64,000 nucleotides of DNA from PLanc-01 sp035342095 (lineage in GTDB: Bacteria; Planctomycetota; Phycisphaerae; Sedimentisphaerales; Anaerobacaceae): NCBI GenBank assembly GCA_035342095.1, contig DAOQWL010000005.1, forward strand, positions 1 through 64,000, written 5' to 3'. Position 1 is the stretch's first letter. Every line of letters starts with the position of its first letter. Made by a program: the position numbers and the translations under genes. The notes below the pieces were generated by a model. That model had not been told where the DNA came from. It saw only the letters and a list, made by a program, of their open reading frames with translations, and ran no database searches. Below, one piece after another: positions 43,174 to 52,281 of this stretch.

Positions 43174-45213
43174 TCATTGCTCGGCGGGATCTGAGCGCCC
43201 CGGCGCCGGCTCGGCCCGGCGGAATTCGATCGTACTGCCGTCCTCGGCGACCTCGACGCCATAATACCGCCCGTCGATGCCGATCACTCTGCTCAGGGGC
43301 ATAGTCACCTGGCGCGAGAACCGACCGCCGCCGGGCAGTGCCACGAAGCAGGCGGCATCGATCGAGATCGCATCACCGCCTGGGTCCCGCTTGCCCAAGG
43401 CCGGCAGTTCGGACATCTCATTGAATCGCCCGTCGAAGTCGGTATCGACCAGCGTGATCCGGCGGGTCGTGCCGTCCAGGACGACCGTCCCGTCGCGATA
43501 GAAGGCCGGATAGAACACCAGCCATCGGCCATCGGAACACTGTGGATAGAATGCGTCCCCTCCCGGTTCCGTCCGGCCCTGTCTCAGATACACGGGACCG
43601 AACTCATACGTCGCAGTCAGCGCGAACATCCAGAGCCTTCTGCCCATGTACGGCGTCTCGTCGGACCACAGGCCGTCGCCATCGGTATCGAGGATGAGCA
43701 CCACGTCGCCCGGCGGACGGATCGACCGATAGGTGATCCCGCGGATCTGGCGGTCCCCCGCGCGGACGGCAAAATACACCGGTTCGCGGGGCGCATCGGG
43801 CGGCGTCTCCAGCATCTCGCTCGGCCGGACGGTCGTCGTGTCCTGCCGCTGAGCCTCCAGGCTCATCGCCGGACAGTCCAGGAACGGCGGCACCAGAGTC
43901 AGTTCGGCCCTGGCCAGGACCGGACCGACGGGGACCATGGCCGACAGGTCAACAGCCGCAGCCGTTTCAGAAGTCCTGTCCATGGCCTCCTGGCGGAGCC
44001 GCACGACCGTCTCGTAGGGTGTCTCCCTTGCCCACAGCATCCCGCGTTGCCCCTCGTTCGCAGGCCCGAAGCCTCGCGCAGGCGGACCGGCATCCGTCGG
44101 CACGGCCGGCGGCGATTGGCCCGGCAGGCCCTCCTGTGTCGTGCCCGATGCCGGGAGCATCGCATCCGCCGAGCGATCCGAGAGGCCCGGCACGTAGGTT
44201 CGCGGATCTGTCTCGGCCTCGGGACCGGGAAGAGCTTGCGCAACAGGACGTCGCGGCATTGCGGCAGAGGGCGGGCCGGCGTGGTCGTCTGCGGCCAACC
44301 TCTGCCGGTCCCCCTGGGGCCCATCGACAAGCGCGGTCCCTGCCGGCAGATGGGAAGTCGCGTTGGATGTTCCTCCCGCCGGATTCTGTGCGACGGAGCC
44401 GCCAGACGCCGCGGGCGCCTCTCTCGATGGTTTCATCGCCTGCCGATAGGTCAGGAGCGATCCGGCCGCAATGGCCACCACAGCAGCGGTCGCCACGAGG
44501 TTGGTCTTGACCGCGGCCAGAGCGCTCGCCGCGACGGCGCCCAGACCCGTGGCCGCGGTGGTCCCGCCCGTCTTGGCCGCCAGGGACCCGCTGATCAGGG
44601 CGATCTTGCCCAATTCGGTCAACAGCACCGGCGGCGCCGCCCGGGCGGCATTCTCTCCCAGCAGGATGCTCAACGTCCCGACGGCAACCAGGATCCCCCG
44701 CCTGCGAAGCCCGGCTCGGAGCAGTCCGACGCCCGTCTCGATGCGACGGGAGACGGTGGCCTGGGAGACTCCCTGTGCCCGCGCGATTTCCCTCGTCGAG
44801 CGGCCTTCCAGGAAGTGGGCGATCAGGATGCTCCGCAGGTGCGGCTCCAGGAGGTTGAGCGCCTCATCCACGTGGGGCGAGATCTCCTTCCATTCCGCGG
44901 TTTCCTGGGGCCGGCTGGCCGTATACTCGGCTTCCCGGTGCCTCCGCGTGGCGTCCCTGCGGACCTGGTCGATGGCCTTGTGGGTCGCCACGCGATGCAG
45001 CCAGCCCGGCAACGAGCCCGTCACACTGCCCGCGTCCTTGGCCAGTTGCAGGAAGGTCTCCTGGGCGACGTCCGACGCCCGGTCCACGTCCGCCAGGATC
45101 CTCAGGGCGGCGCTGTAGACCAGGCCTGCATAGCGACGGATGATCTCTGCAAAAGCCTCTGCGTCGCCACTGCGGGCGAACCGCTTCAGCAGGATCACCT
45201 CGGTTTCCGCCAT
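43174..45213 (-). CDS. ECF-type sigma factor fused to a membrane segment and extracytoplasmic sensor
   Basis: A 679-residue fusion. Residues 10-90 are sigma region 2 (AFAEIIRRYAGLVYSAALRI; DVAQETFLQLAKD; LPGWLHRVATHKAIDQVRR) and 115-165 sigma region 4 (FLEGRSTREIARAQGVSQAT). A hydrophobic stretch (173-190) and a true membrane helix (NLVATAAVVAIAAGSLLTY, 239-257) follow. Next come a Pro/Ala-rich linker (260-395) and a C-terminal domain (398-670) with two D-x-D-x-D-G motifs (DTDGDG 509-514, DTDFDG 590-595). That domain is nearly the same as the secreted protein encoded 47 bases downstream. Planctomycete ECF factors with C-terminal extensions are known; a sensor shared with a secreted neighbour is unusual. 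Release by proteolysis is a reasonable guess. Confidence 0.88.
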   Translation of the reverse strand: MAETEVILLKRFARSGDAEAFAEIIRRYAGLVYSAALRILADVDRASDVAQETFLQLAKDAGSVTGSLPGWLHRVATHKAIDQVRRDATRRHREAEYTASRPQETAEWKEISPHVDEALNLLEPHLRSILIAHFLEGRSTREIARAQGVSQATVSRRIETGVGLLRAGLRRRGILVAVGTLSILLGENAARAAPPVLLTELGKIALISGSLAAKTGGTTAATGLGAVAASALAAVKTNLVATAAVVAIAAGSLLTYRQAMKPSREAPAASGGSVAQNPAGGTSNATSHLPAGTALVDGPQGDRQRLAADDHAGPPSAAMPRRPVAQALPGPEAETDPRTYVPGLSDRSADAMLPASGTTQEGLPGQSPPAVPTDAGPPARGFGPANEGQRGMLWARETPYETVVRLRQEAMDRTSETAAAVDLSAMVPVGPVLARAELTLVPPFLDCPAMSLEAQRQDTTTVRPSEMLETPPDAPREPVYFAVRAGDRQIRGITYRSIRPPGDVVLILDTDGDGLWSDETPYMGRRLWMFALTATYEFGPVYLRQGRTEPGGDAFYPQCSDGRWLVFYPAFYRDGTVVLDGTTRRITLVDTDFDGRFNEMSELPALGKRDPGGDAISIDAACFVALPGGGRFSRQVTMPLSRVIGIDGRYYGVEVAEDGSTIEFRRAEPAPGRSDPAEQ

Positions 45214-45313
45214 AGGGTTTCTCCTAACCGCAATCGCACGGCGTATCTGCGCCTATGCCCATTATACGGCGCACGCCAACCCTGAATGATGCAAGAAAAT
45301 CCGGAAAACCGGA

Positions 45314-46456
45314 TCAGGAGCAGGCCGGCATCCGGATTTGCCGCGCCTCGCGGTAGGTTCTGAGCGTCGCGGAAATCATCGCGCTGACCGAATAGCGGGC
45401 GCGGATGTGCTCCTGCGCGGTCGCGGCCAGGCGACGCGCGCAATCGCGGTCGTCCAGCAGCCGGCTGAGGGCCTGACGAATGCTGGGCTCGCTGCCGGGC
45501 TCGAAGGTCAGGGCCGTCTGGTTGGGAATGATCAGGTCGTCCAGGCCTCCCCAGCAGGCGGCCACCGCAGTGCCCACCGCCATCGCCTCCAGCAGGAAGG
45601 CACTGAACGCCGTCAGCGGCTGGGGTTGAACGAAGATATCCCCCGCCGCGACGACGGATCGCCAGGGGTTTAGAATGGGCACAATCGTGATGATATCCGA
45701 CAGGCCCAGGGCCGCGATGTGTTTCCGCAGGGCATGCTCCGCGGGCCCGGTTCCCATGATAACCACCATGAACTCGCGACTGTCCGTCCGAAGCGATTTG
45801 ACCGCCTGGAGGAAGTCCGCGAAGTCGGACACCCGGCGAAGCGGGTGGGCCACCACGATGCTCGGCAATCGGGACGGATTCGAGAAACACATCATGTCCG
45901 TATCCACGAAACTGCCGATGCTGATCTGGGTGATCCGATCGGCGAACTGCGGCAATGCCTCGGCCACATGAGAGCGAATGCTCTCAGCGGGCACGATGAT
46001 CCGGGCGCACCGCGCCGGCGAGATGGACAACCGGTGGACTTGCCTGGCCAGAGAGCTGACCATCACCAGGTACGGCAGATCCAGGCGACGGGCCAGCCGA
46101 CGGGTCAGACCCGCCCGGCTCTCGCACAGGCAGTGCAAAACGGTGGGCCGGAACCTCTCGACCTGATCGGCCAGACGCTCGATGCCCAGGTACTCCATCG
46201 GCGGAAAGTCGATGAGCGGATGGGTGAACATCGCGGCGGGCGCTGGGGCAAAGGACTCCAGGTCGAATCCCGGCGGGCACACCAGGGCCACTGGGATCGA
46301 TTCATCCGCCAGACCGACGAGCAGATGCCGCAGAAACGTCGAGTGCTCCGTGAGGTTCCGTTTCGACACGATCAGCGCCGGGCGCAACGACTTCCGCAGC
46401 GCCGACGCATCCGAGTCCGCCTCCTCATGGCCGCCGATGTTCTGCTGTGTATCCAA
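45314..46456 (-). CDS. glycosyltransferase family 4-like protein
   Basis: A 380-residue GT-B fold protein. The C-terminal donor-binding half shows the GT4 pattern: FMVVIMGTGPAEHALRKHIA, DIITIVPILNPWRSVVAAGD, IFVQPQPLTAFSAFLLEAMA (with the E-A of the E-x7-E motif), VGTAVAACWGGLDDLI. The N-terminal half has VLHCLCESRAGLTRRLARRL. No membrane segment is present. The acceptor and pathway are unknown; such enzymes build cell-surface glycans. It lies alone, 100 bases upstream of the sigma gene and on the same strand. Confidence 0.82.
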   Translation of the reverse strand: MDTQQNIGGHEEADSDASALRKSLRPALIVSKRNLTEHSTFLRHLLVGLADESIPVALVCPPGFDLESFAPAPAAMFTHPLIDFPPMEYLGIERLADQVERFRPTVLHCLCESRAGLTRRLARRLDLPYLVMVSSLARQVHRLSISPARCARIIVPAESIRSHVAEALPQFADRITQISIGSFVDTDMMCFSNPSRLPSIVVAHPLRRVSDFADFLQAVKSLRTDSREFMVVIMGTGPAEHALRKHIAALGLSDIITIVPILNPWRSVVAAGDIFVQPQPLTAFSAFLLEAMAVGTAVAACWGGLDDLIIPNQTALTFEPGSEPSIRQALSRLLDDRDCARRLAATAQEHIRARYSVSAMISATLRTYREARQIRMPACS

Positions 46457-46614
46457 ATCGATCTCTGAGCGATTAACCGTATCCGATGTCCGAACGAAGG
46501 GGCGTCATTCTACCCTGGATCATCGGGTCGGGCTACAGAAAAGACGGGCGCACCCACCCGGGGGGCGCATGACCGTATCTGCGCGTGCAATGGAAGTTCA
46601 TGAGAACCCCGGAG

Positions 46615-46639
46615 TGTCATTCCCGCGCGAGCGGGAATC
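46615..46639. repeat. palindromic repeat family C
   Basis: TGTCATTCCCGCG, CGAGCGGGAATC: the same family as 10615-10642 with a changed loop. Confidence 0.6.
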
Positions 46640-46721
46640 GAGTTCCTGGGACACGTCGCGCAGAGGGGCCTTGAGGTTCATCGTTGACACAGGGAAGTCA
46701 GGAATTGCCGCGAGGACTCGA

Positions 46722-46791
46722 CGTTCGTAGTGACGCAGTAAAGCGTTATCTTCCTGGGCTCCGAAGATAGGCCCCCACGGGCACACTACGA
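46722..46791 (+). repeat. dispersed repeat family B, copy 1
   Basis: These 70 bases align without gaps to 56201-56270, with about four in five positions equal. Shared blocks are GTGACGC, GCGTTATCTTC, AAGATA-GCCC and ACGGGC-CACT. The words TTATCTT and AAGATA form an internal hairpin. It lies just downstream of the dnaA stop. Confidence 0.6.
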
Positions 46792-46803
46792 GCAGCCCGC
46801 GAG

Positions 46804-48123
46804 TTACGCTGGCTGGCCCTGCGTGATCTTTTTGGTCAGTTCCGCGAGCAGCGCGTCCATCTTTGGGTCGGCCTGTTTCTCCTCGGCGATCTTGCTGCAC
46901 GCGTGCATCACGGTCGTGTGGTCCCGCCCGCCCAGGTGGCCGCCGATCTCCTCCAGGCTGTGCGAGGTGAGCGTCCGGGCCAGGTACATGCAGATCTGCC
47001 GGGGAGTCGTGATGCTCTGACTGCGCCGCTTGCTCTGGAGGTCCGTCAGGCGCACGTCGAAGTGCCGCGTCACGGCGTCGATGATGTCCGTGATGCTGAC
47101 GTGCTTGACTGCCAGCTTGATCTGGCCCTCCAGGGCCCGCTGCGCCAGGTCGAGCGTCACCGGCTCTTTCGAGGTCACGGCCAGCGCGTAGATCGTGGTC
47201 AGGGCCCCTTCCAGCTCGCGGATGTTGGCCTGGACCTGCCGGGCGACGTACTCCGCGATCTCGTCGTCGATCGGCAAGTCGCGGAGGTGCGCCTTTTTCT
47301 GCACGATGGCGACGCGCGTTTCGTAGCTGGGCGGATCAATCCGCGCGACCAGGCCCCAGTTAAACCGGCTGATGAGCCGGTCCTCCAGCGAGGGGATCTC
47401 GGCGGGCGGGCGGTCCGCGGTCAAGATGATCTGCCGGCCGTTGTTGTAGATCGCGTTGAAGGTGTGGAAGAACTCCTCCTGGCTCTGCTCCCGCTCCCTG
47501 AGGAACTGGATATCGTCGATCACCAGGGCGCCGACCGTGCGGAACTGGCTGTGGAAGCTCGTCAGGTTGCCCTGCTCGATGGCGCGGATGAAGCGATTGA
47601 CAAAATCCTCGCAACTGAGCAACTGGATCACCAGCCCGGGGGTTCGCCGACGGGCCTCGTGGCAGACCGCGTGCAGCAGGTGTGTCTTGCCCAGGCCGGA
47701 GTTGCCGTAGAGGAACAGCGGATTGTACGTGGTCCCGAGCGACTGGCTGACCGCGATGCAACTGGCGTGCGCCAGGCGATTGCTCGGGCCGACCACGAAG
47801 TTGTCGAAGGTGTAGTCCGGGTGCAGGGCCGGTCCCGACGAGACAGCCGCCACAGCGTCCTGCGAATCCTCCGTCCCGTTGATGCAGAACTCCACACTGA
47901 CCAGGTGGCCCGTGACTTGCTGGGCGGCGCGTGTGAAGATGGGCCGGCAGTTGTCTTCGAGGAACCGCAAACTGGCGTCGTCCGGGCACCCGATGCAGAT
48001 CGAGCCGCCGTCGAAGCGAAGGACTTTCAGTTGCGCGAACCACTTGCGGGCATTCGTGGGGTCCATCCCCCGCGCCCGTTCGACGATATCGGCAAAGACA
48101 TTCTCCACGTCAGGAGCGAACAA
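46804..48123 (-). CDS. dnaA: chromosomal replication initiator protein DnaA
   Basis: A 439-residue DnaA with a domain I (about 1-80), a very short domain II, the AAA+ core with Walker A GNSGLGKTH (140-148), Walker B ALVIDDIQFLR, and domain IV with the box-binding signature SQSITTPRQICMYLARTLTS plus GGRDHTTVMHAC. The start is taken as the TTG at 48123 because AAGGAGG lies six bases before it and the downstream residues (FAPDVENVFADIVERA) match DnaA N-termini. DnaN and RecF genes are not adjacent and I see no cluster of DnaA boxes, so this does not look like the origin. It is divergent from ftsY. Confidence 0.95.
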   Translation of the reverse strand: MFAPDVENVFADIVERARGMDPTNARKWFAQLKVLRFDGGSICIGCPDDASLRFLEDNCRPIFTRAAQQVTGHLVSVEFCINGTEDSQDAVAAVSSGPALHPDYTFDNFVVGPSNRLAHASCIAVSQSLGTTYNPLFLYGNSGLGKTHLLHAVCHEARRRTPGLVIQLLSCEDFVNRFIRAIEQGNLTSFHSQFRTVGALVIDDIQFLREREQSQEEFFHTFNAIYNNGRQIILTADRPPAEIPSLEDRLISRFNWGLVARIDPPSYETRVAIVQKKAHLRDLPIDDEIAEYVARQVQANIRELEGALTTIYALAVTSKEPVTLDLAQRALEGQIKLAVKHVSITDIIDAVTRHFDVRLTDLQSKRRSQSITTPRQICMYLARTLTSHSLEEIGGHLGGRDHTTVMHACSKIAEEKQADPKMDALLAELTKKITQGQPA

Positions 48124-48520
48124 ATCGATCCTCCTTACACTCCTCGTCGGCACCTGAAACCGCCCCCACAAACCTGCTCCTGCTCGCGCCAACGAGACGC
48201 GATCCAGCGGGAGTATCTACCAGAAGAGGCCCGCGTTGTCAAAGGAATCCGCCCGACGGGCAGCCCGATGACAAATCCGAAATCCCAAATTCGAAACCCG
48301 AAACAAGCACGAAGGACCGAGATCCCAAACTCGAAACAGACCGTGGCCGCCGCGACAGCGTTTCTGTCATTTGGATTTCGTGCTTTGGATTTGTTTCGGA
48401 TTTCGAGTTTCGTGCTTCGAGCTTCGAGCTTCGGGCCAGGGTGATTTCGCAGCCGCGTCTTGCCATTTCCCCCAAATCCCTGTACCATCGCCCTCAAAAC
48501 TCCGTACATAGGGAACTCTC
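48124..48520. other. dnaA-ftsY divergent region
   Basis: Most of the space is occupied by the family E inverted repeat. No consensus DnaA box (TTATCCACA) is visible. Promoters for both genes must lie here but no clear boxes are seen. Confidence 0.4.
48268..48436. repeat. large imperfect inverted repeat family E
   Basis: The left arm is built of ACAAATCCGAAATCCCAAAT, TCGAAACCCGAAACAAGCAC and AACTCGAAACAG. The right arm carries the complementary words (TTTGTTTCGGATTTCGAGTT, TTTCGTGCTT, CTGTCATTTGGATTTCGTGC). The pattern of CGAAATCC/GGATTTCG words is a known type of extragenic element in Planctomycetes and other phyla. It is much more AT-rich than its flanks. Confidence 0.65.
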
Positions 48521-49459
48521 ATGGGCATCTTCTCCAAGACCGCGGAATACTTGAAAGAACGCCTGGGCAAGACGCGGGCCAAGATCAGCAACTCGCTGAC
48601 CGCCGTGCTGAGCCTGGGCCGAAAGATCGACGACGACCTGCTCAACGAGCTCGAAGAGACGCTCATCAGCGACGACATCGGGGTCGAGACCACCGACAAG
48701 CTGATCTCCGAGCTCCGCGAGGCCTACAAGGCCCGCAAGATCTCCAAGTCCGAGGAGGTCATCCCCTTCCTCAAGGAGAGCATCAAGAACTACTGGCCGC
48801 ACCAGGACCGGCAGCTCCGCACCGCCCAGACGGGCCCGACCGTGGTCCTCGTCGCCGGCGTCAACGGGACTGGTAAGACCACCAGCATCGCCAAGCTCGC
48901 CTACATGTTCCACAAGAATGGCAAAAAGGTCATCGTCGCGGCCTGCGACACGTTCCGCGCCGCCGCGGTCGAGCAGTTGACCATCTGGGCCGAGCGGATC
49001 GGCGTCCAGATCGTCAAGCACCAGGCCGGCAGCGACCCCGCCGCCGTGGCCTTCGACGCTTGCGACGCCGCCCTCGCCCGCAACGCGGACATCCTGATCC
49101 TCGACACCGCCGGCCGGCTCCATGTCAACAAGGACCTGATGCTCCAGTTGACCAAGATCCGCGACGTGGTCACCCGCAAGATGCCAGGCGCGCCCCACGA
49201 GGTTCTGCTGGTCCTCGATGCCACGACCGGCCAAAACGCGATCTCCCAGGCCAAGCTCTTCACGGAGGCGGTTGACGTCACCGGCATCTTCCTGGCAAAG
49301 CTCGACGGCACCGCCCGCGGCGGCATCGTCATCGCGATCAAGGACAAGCTCGACATCCCGGTGAAATTCGTCGGCCTGGGCGAAAAGCCCGAGGACATCG
49401 CGGAATTCGACCCCGCCAACTTCGTCGACGCCCTGTTCGAGTCGGCCAAGGGTCAGTAG
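48521..49459 (+). CDS. ftsY: signal recognition particle receptor FtsY
   Basis: A 312-residue SRP GTPase receptor that docks SRP-ribosome complexes at the membrane. It has the N domain (about 1-90) and G domain with G1 GVNGTGKTTSIAKLA, the DTFRAAAVEQL loop, ILDTAGRLHVNKDLM, LDATTGQNA, FLAKLDGTARGG and the closing GLGEKPEDIAEFDP. The acidic A domain of Escherichia coli is absent, as in many bacteria; MGIFSKTAEYLKERLGKTRA can act as the membrane-targeting helix. AGGGA precedes the ATG. Confidence 0.96.
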   Translation: MGIFSKTAEYLKERLGKTRAKISNSLTAVLSLGRKIDDDLLNELEETLISDDIGVETTDKLISELREAYKARKISKSEEVIPFLKESIKNYWPHQDRQLRTAQTGPTVVLVAGVNGTGKTTSIAKLAYMFHKNGKKVIVAACDTFRAAAVEQLTIWAERIGVQIVKHQAGSDPAAVAFDACDAALARNADILILDTAGRLHVNKDLMLQLTKIRDVVTRKMPGAPHEVLLVLDATTGQNAISQAKLFTEAVDVTGIFLAKLDGTARGGIVIAIKDKLDIPVKFVGLGEKPEDIAEFDPANFVDALFESAKGQ

Positions 49460-49505
49460 CACGGGCATCTTGCCCGTGCGTATCATGGGCATCCCGTCCA
49501 TAACT

Positions 49506-49539
49506 CTTGCAAAATACAAATCGAATTGTATTCTGCAAG
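49506..49539. promoter_or_regulatory. 14-bp inverted repeat upstream of the DUF4143 ATPase gene
   Basis: CTTGCAAAATACAA (49506-49519) faces TTGTATTCTGCAAG (49526-49539), with one mismatch and a six-base loop, ending three bases before the ATG at 49543. It could be an operator or an mRNA hairpin that blocks the start. Its position argues against the in-frame TTG at 49507 as start. Confidence 0.5.
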
Positions 49540-49542
49540 GAT

Positions 49543-50694
49543 ATGATCCAGCGACAGGCAGCCAACATGATTCGAGAGCGGCTGAAGCGGTCTCCAGCCG
49601 TAGGACTGATCGGGCCACGCCAGTGCGGAAAGACCACGCTGGCACAATCCCTCAAAGGCGCGTACTTCGACCTGGAAGTGGAGACAGAACGCCTCCGCCT
49701 GGACCTCCAGTGGTCACGGCTTGTCGAGGGAAAGGATTTGGTCATCCTTGACGAGGCTCAGGCATGGCCGGAGGTATTTCCTCGGCTCCGCTCGGCAATC
49801 GACCAGAGCCGCAAAGCAATGGGACGGTTTCTCCTGCTGAGTTCCGTCTCGCCGGGTCTGGCCAGGCAGGTCTCGGAGTCTTTGGCCGGGCGACTTAGTC
49901 TGGTGGAACTGACGCCGTTCTTGATTGAGGAATTGCCCAGCGGCAGGCTGGATGATCTCTGGCTGTTCGGAGGATATCCCGACGGCGGAGTCCTGGACGC
50001 GGCGGACTTCGGTCGATGGCAGCAGGACTATCTGACGCTCCTGACCCAGCGTGACTTGCCCCAGTGGGGGCTTCCTGCCAAACCACAGACCACGGACCGG
50101 CTCCTGCGCATGGTCGCGGCGGTGCACGGACAAACCTGGAACGCCTCGCGAATCGGCCAGAGCCTGGGCCTGAACTATCAGACGGTCAACAGCTACCTCG
50201 ACTACCTGGAAGGCGCCTTTCTGATTCGCAGACTCCGGCCGTATCACGCGAATACCCGCAAGCGTCTGACCAAGTCCTGCAAGGTGTATTGGAGGGATAC
50301 AGGCCTGCTCCACTCGCTCTTGCAGACGAGGACCCACGACGATCTTCTGGCCGAACCCTGGGTTGGCGCCAGTTGGGAGGGATTCGTGATCGAGCAGATC
50401 GTGAACGACCTGGCGGCGCACGGCAAGGCCGTGCAGCCCTACTTCTTCCGAACGACCGATCAGCATGAGATCGACCTGGTTCTGGATTTCGGCAGAACCC
50501 TGTGGGCCATCGAGACCAAGCTGACGGCCAGCCCGTCGGTGGGCGACGTCAAACAAATGAACAAGACCGCTGATCTTATCGAGGCCGATTGTCGCGTCCT
50601 CGTCACCAGGGTACGCGAGAGCATGGAATCCGAGGGCTTGCTTGTCACGAATCTGGCAGGTCTATTGGACAAGCTGCGAGAGCAGGCAACGTAA
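49543..50694 (+). CDS. AAA+ ATPase with DUF4143 C-terminal domain
   Basis: A 383-residue ATPase of the AAA_14/DUF4143 type. Walker A is GPRQCGKTTLAQ, Walker B DLVILDEAQAW, and a sensor-like LLLSSVSPGLARQVSESLAG follows. The DUF4143 half contains a winged-helix-like WNASRIGQSLGLNYQTVNSY and a nuclease-like fold with HEIDLVLDFGRTLWAIETKL (E/D-x-D...E-x-K). Members are widespread, often in mobile or toxin-antitoxin-like settings, and their role is not established. A conspicuous inverted repeat lies directly before the gene, which suggests autoregulation. Confidence 0.9.
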   Translation: MIQRQAANMIRERLKRSPAVGLIGPRQCGKTTLAQSLKGAYFDLEVETERLRLDLQWSRLVEGKDLVILDEAQAWPEVFPRLRSAIDQSRKAMGRFLLLSSVSPGLARQVSESLAGRLSLVELTPFLIEELPSGRLDDLWLFGGYPDGGVLDAADFGRWQQDYLTLLTQRDLPQWGLPAKPQTTDRLLRMVAAVHGQTWNASRIGQSLGLNYQTVNSYLDYLEGAFLIRRLRPYHANTRKRLTKSCKVYWRDTGLLHSLLQTRTHDDLLAEPWVGASWEGFVIEQIVNDLAAHGKAVQPYFFRTTDQHEIDLVLDFGRTLWAIETKLTASPSVGDVKQMNKTADLIEADCRVLVTRVRESMESEGLLVTNLAGLLDKLREQAT

Positions 50695-50733
50695 ACCGGG
50701 GGAAGACGCCACAACAATACGAGGTGGGGAATC

Positions 50734-52047
50734 ATGGCATTCAAACGAACACCGTCGCTGCTTCGTGGTATTCTCTTGGCGACAATAGGACTGTGTGTGA
50801 ATCTGGCTATGGGTGGAACCGTATCCGGAGAGGGACGGGACTTCCTGCCGTTTGTCTGGCCGTCGCAGCCGCCGGCGGATTGCCCGTTCGAGCACTCGAA
50901 AGACATCGTCGGCGTCGCCCTCACGGGCGTGCACAGCGATTATCACGTCGCCGACACGTGGTATCCGAGCTGGGCGTCCGACGGGAACCTGTACTCGCCC
51001 TGGACGGATGGCTCCGCGCCCCGCGAGGATGGGACCCGCGAGAGCTCCAATAGCGGCTCCGGACCCGATGCGACAACGGGACAGGCGGTCCTGATCGGCG
51101 ACGACCCGCTGAACCTCAGGATCGTCAGTCTCGGTCTGTTCAAGGGCGACGCCTCCCCCTACCGCGGCCGCTATCCCTGCGGCAGTCTCGTCCACAATGG
51201 CGTCTGGTACTACGGCACGTACTGCCTGGCCCCCGACGGCCTCGTCCGCTATGGCGACCAAGCCTTCAACTGGCCTTGGCTCGGGCCTTTCGTGGGCTTT
51301 CGCTATTCGACCGACTTCGGCAAGACCTGGACCGATACGCCGCACACGCCGGAAAAGCCCCTCTTCGGAGAGACCGGCATGTGGGGATACCCCGTCAAGA
51401 TCGGCTCGCCGCACTTCGTGGACTTCGGCCGGAACATGGAGCACTCCCCCGACGGCAAGGCCTACCTCGTCGCCCACGGCGCCCCCGAGCCCGACCCGAA
51501 GCCCCGCTTCGGCAATCTGAGCTGGATCAGTGGCGACCAGATCTACCTGCTCCGCGTCACGCCGAGCATCGAGAACATCAACGATGCGAGCAAGTACGAG
51601 TTCTTCGCCGGTCACGACGCCGCCGGCAAGCCGATCTGGACCAGCGACTTCGCAAAGATCCAGCCGCTGATCAACTGGAACGACAACTGCGGCTGCGTCA
51701 CGATCACCTACAACGCCCCGCTGAAGCGATACCTCATGTGCGTCACCGACGGCTGGCCCACCTGCGCCAAGATGAACTCCTACATCCTCGAAGCGAACGA
51801 AATGACCGGCCCCTGGCGGCTCGTGACCTACATGAAGGAGTTCGGCGAGCAGGGCTATTTCCTGAACATCCCGACGAAGTTCATCAGCGCCGACGGCCGG
51901 ACCGCGTGGCTCTGCTACTCGGGCAACTTCGCCAAAGACTGGCGAGGCGAGGTCATGCAGGAAAAGCCCCCCGGCAGCCACTACGGCCTCGTCCTCCAAC
52001 AAATCCGCCTCCTCGACGAGCCCACCCGCCGCAGATACGAGAAGTAG
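50734..52047 (+). CDS. secreted beta-propeller protein of unknown activity
   Basis: A 437-residue exported protein (signal LLRGILLATIGLCVNLAMGG). The mature chain has propeller-like blades: WYPSWASDGNLYSPWTDGS, GFRYSTDFGKTWTDTP (an Asp box), MEHSPDGKAYLVAHGA, WISGDQIYLLRVTP, NEMTGPWRLVTYM and TAWLCYSGNF. This pattern is seen in DUF4185-type proteins and GH43/GH117-like propellers. Catalytic residues cannot be assigned. It is preceded by GAGGTGGGG and stands alone. It probably belongs with the other extracellular glycan-processing proteins of the window. Confidence 0.6.
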   Translation: MAFKRTPSLLRGILLATIGLCVNLAMGGTVSGEGRDFLPFVWPSQPPADCPFEHSKDIVGVALTGVHSDYHVADTWYPSWASDGNLYSPWTDGSAPREDGTRESSNSGSGPDATTGQAVLIGDDPLNLRIVSLGLFKGDASPYRGRYPCGSLVHNGVWYYGTYCLAPDGLVRYGDQAFNWPWLGPFVGFRYSTDFGKTWTDTPHTPEKPLFGETGMWGYPVKIGSPHFVDFGRNMEHSPDGKAYLVAHGAPEPDPKPRFGNLSWISGDQIYLLRVTPSIENINDASKYEFFAGHDAAGKPIWTSDFAKIQPLINWNDNCGCVTITYNAPLKRYLMCVTDGWPTCAKMNSYILEANEMTGPWRLVTYMKEFGEQGYFLNIPTKFISADGRTAWLCYSGNFAKDWRGEVMQEKPPGSHYGLVLQQIRLLDEPTRRRYEK

Positions 52048-52281
52048 TCGCAGAACGAACCCATCCGTTGGTCGCCCCCAACCGATCAGAGGAATGCCGA
52101 GCAAGAATGCATAGACAGCAGCAGATTTACCGCTAATCTGCTGGTTGTTGTAAGTCGATATCTGCAGCATCAGACAAGTTGAAGACAGAATATTGAAACG
52201 TCCGATGCAGAGAAGAGCATCCGTTCTTGGCCGTTCCTGGGGACTGTGGAATCATCCATGGTTCACACCGAGGGAGATCGC

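Larger units (their letters stand above)
46457..46803. other. intergenic region with two repeats
   Basis: It holds a family C palindrome (46615-46639) and a family B element (46722-46791) and no supported gene. Confidence 0.45.

Noticed and set aside
46457..48520. Chromosomal origin next to dnaA
   Set aside because: No consensus DnaA boxes and no dnaN, recF or gyrB neighbours were found.
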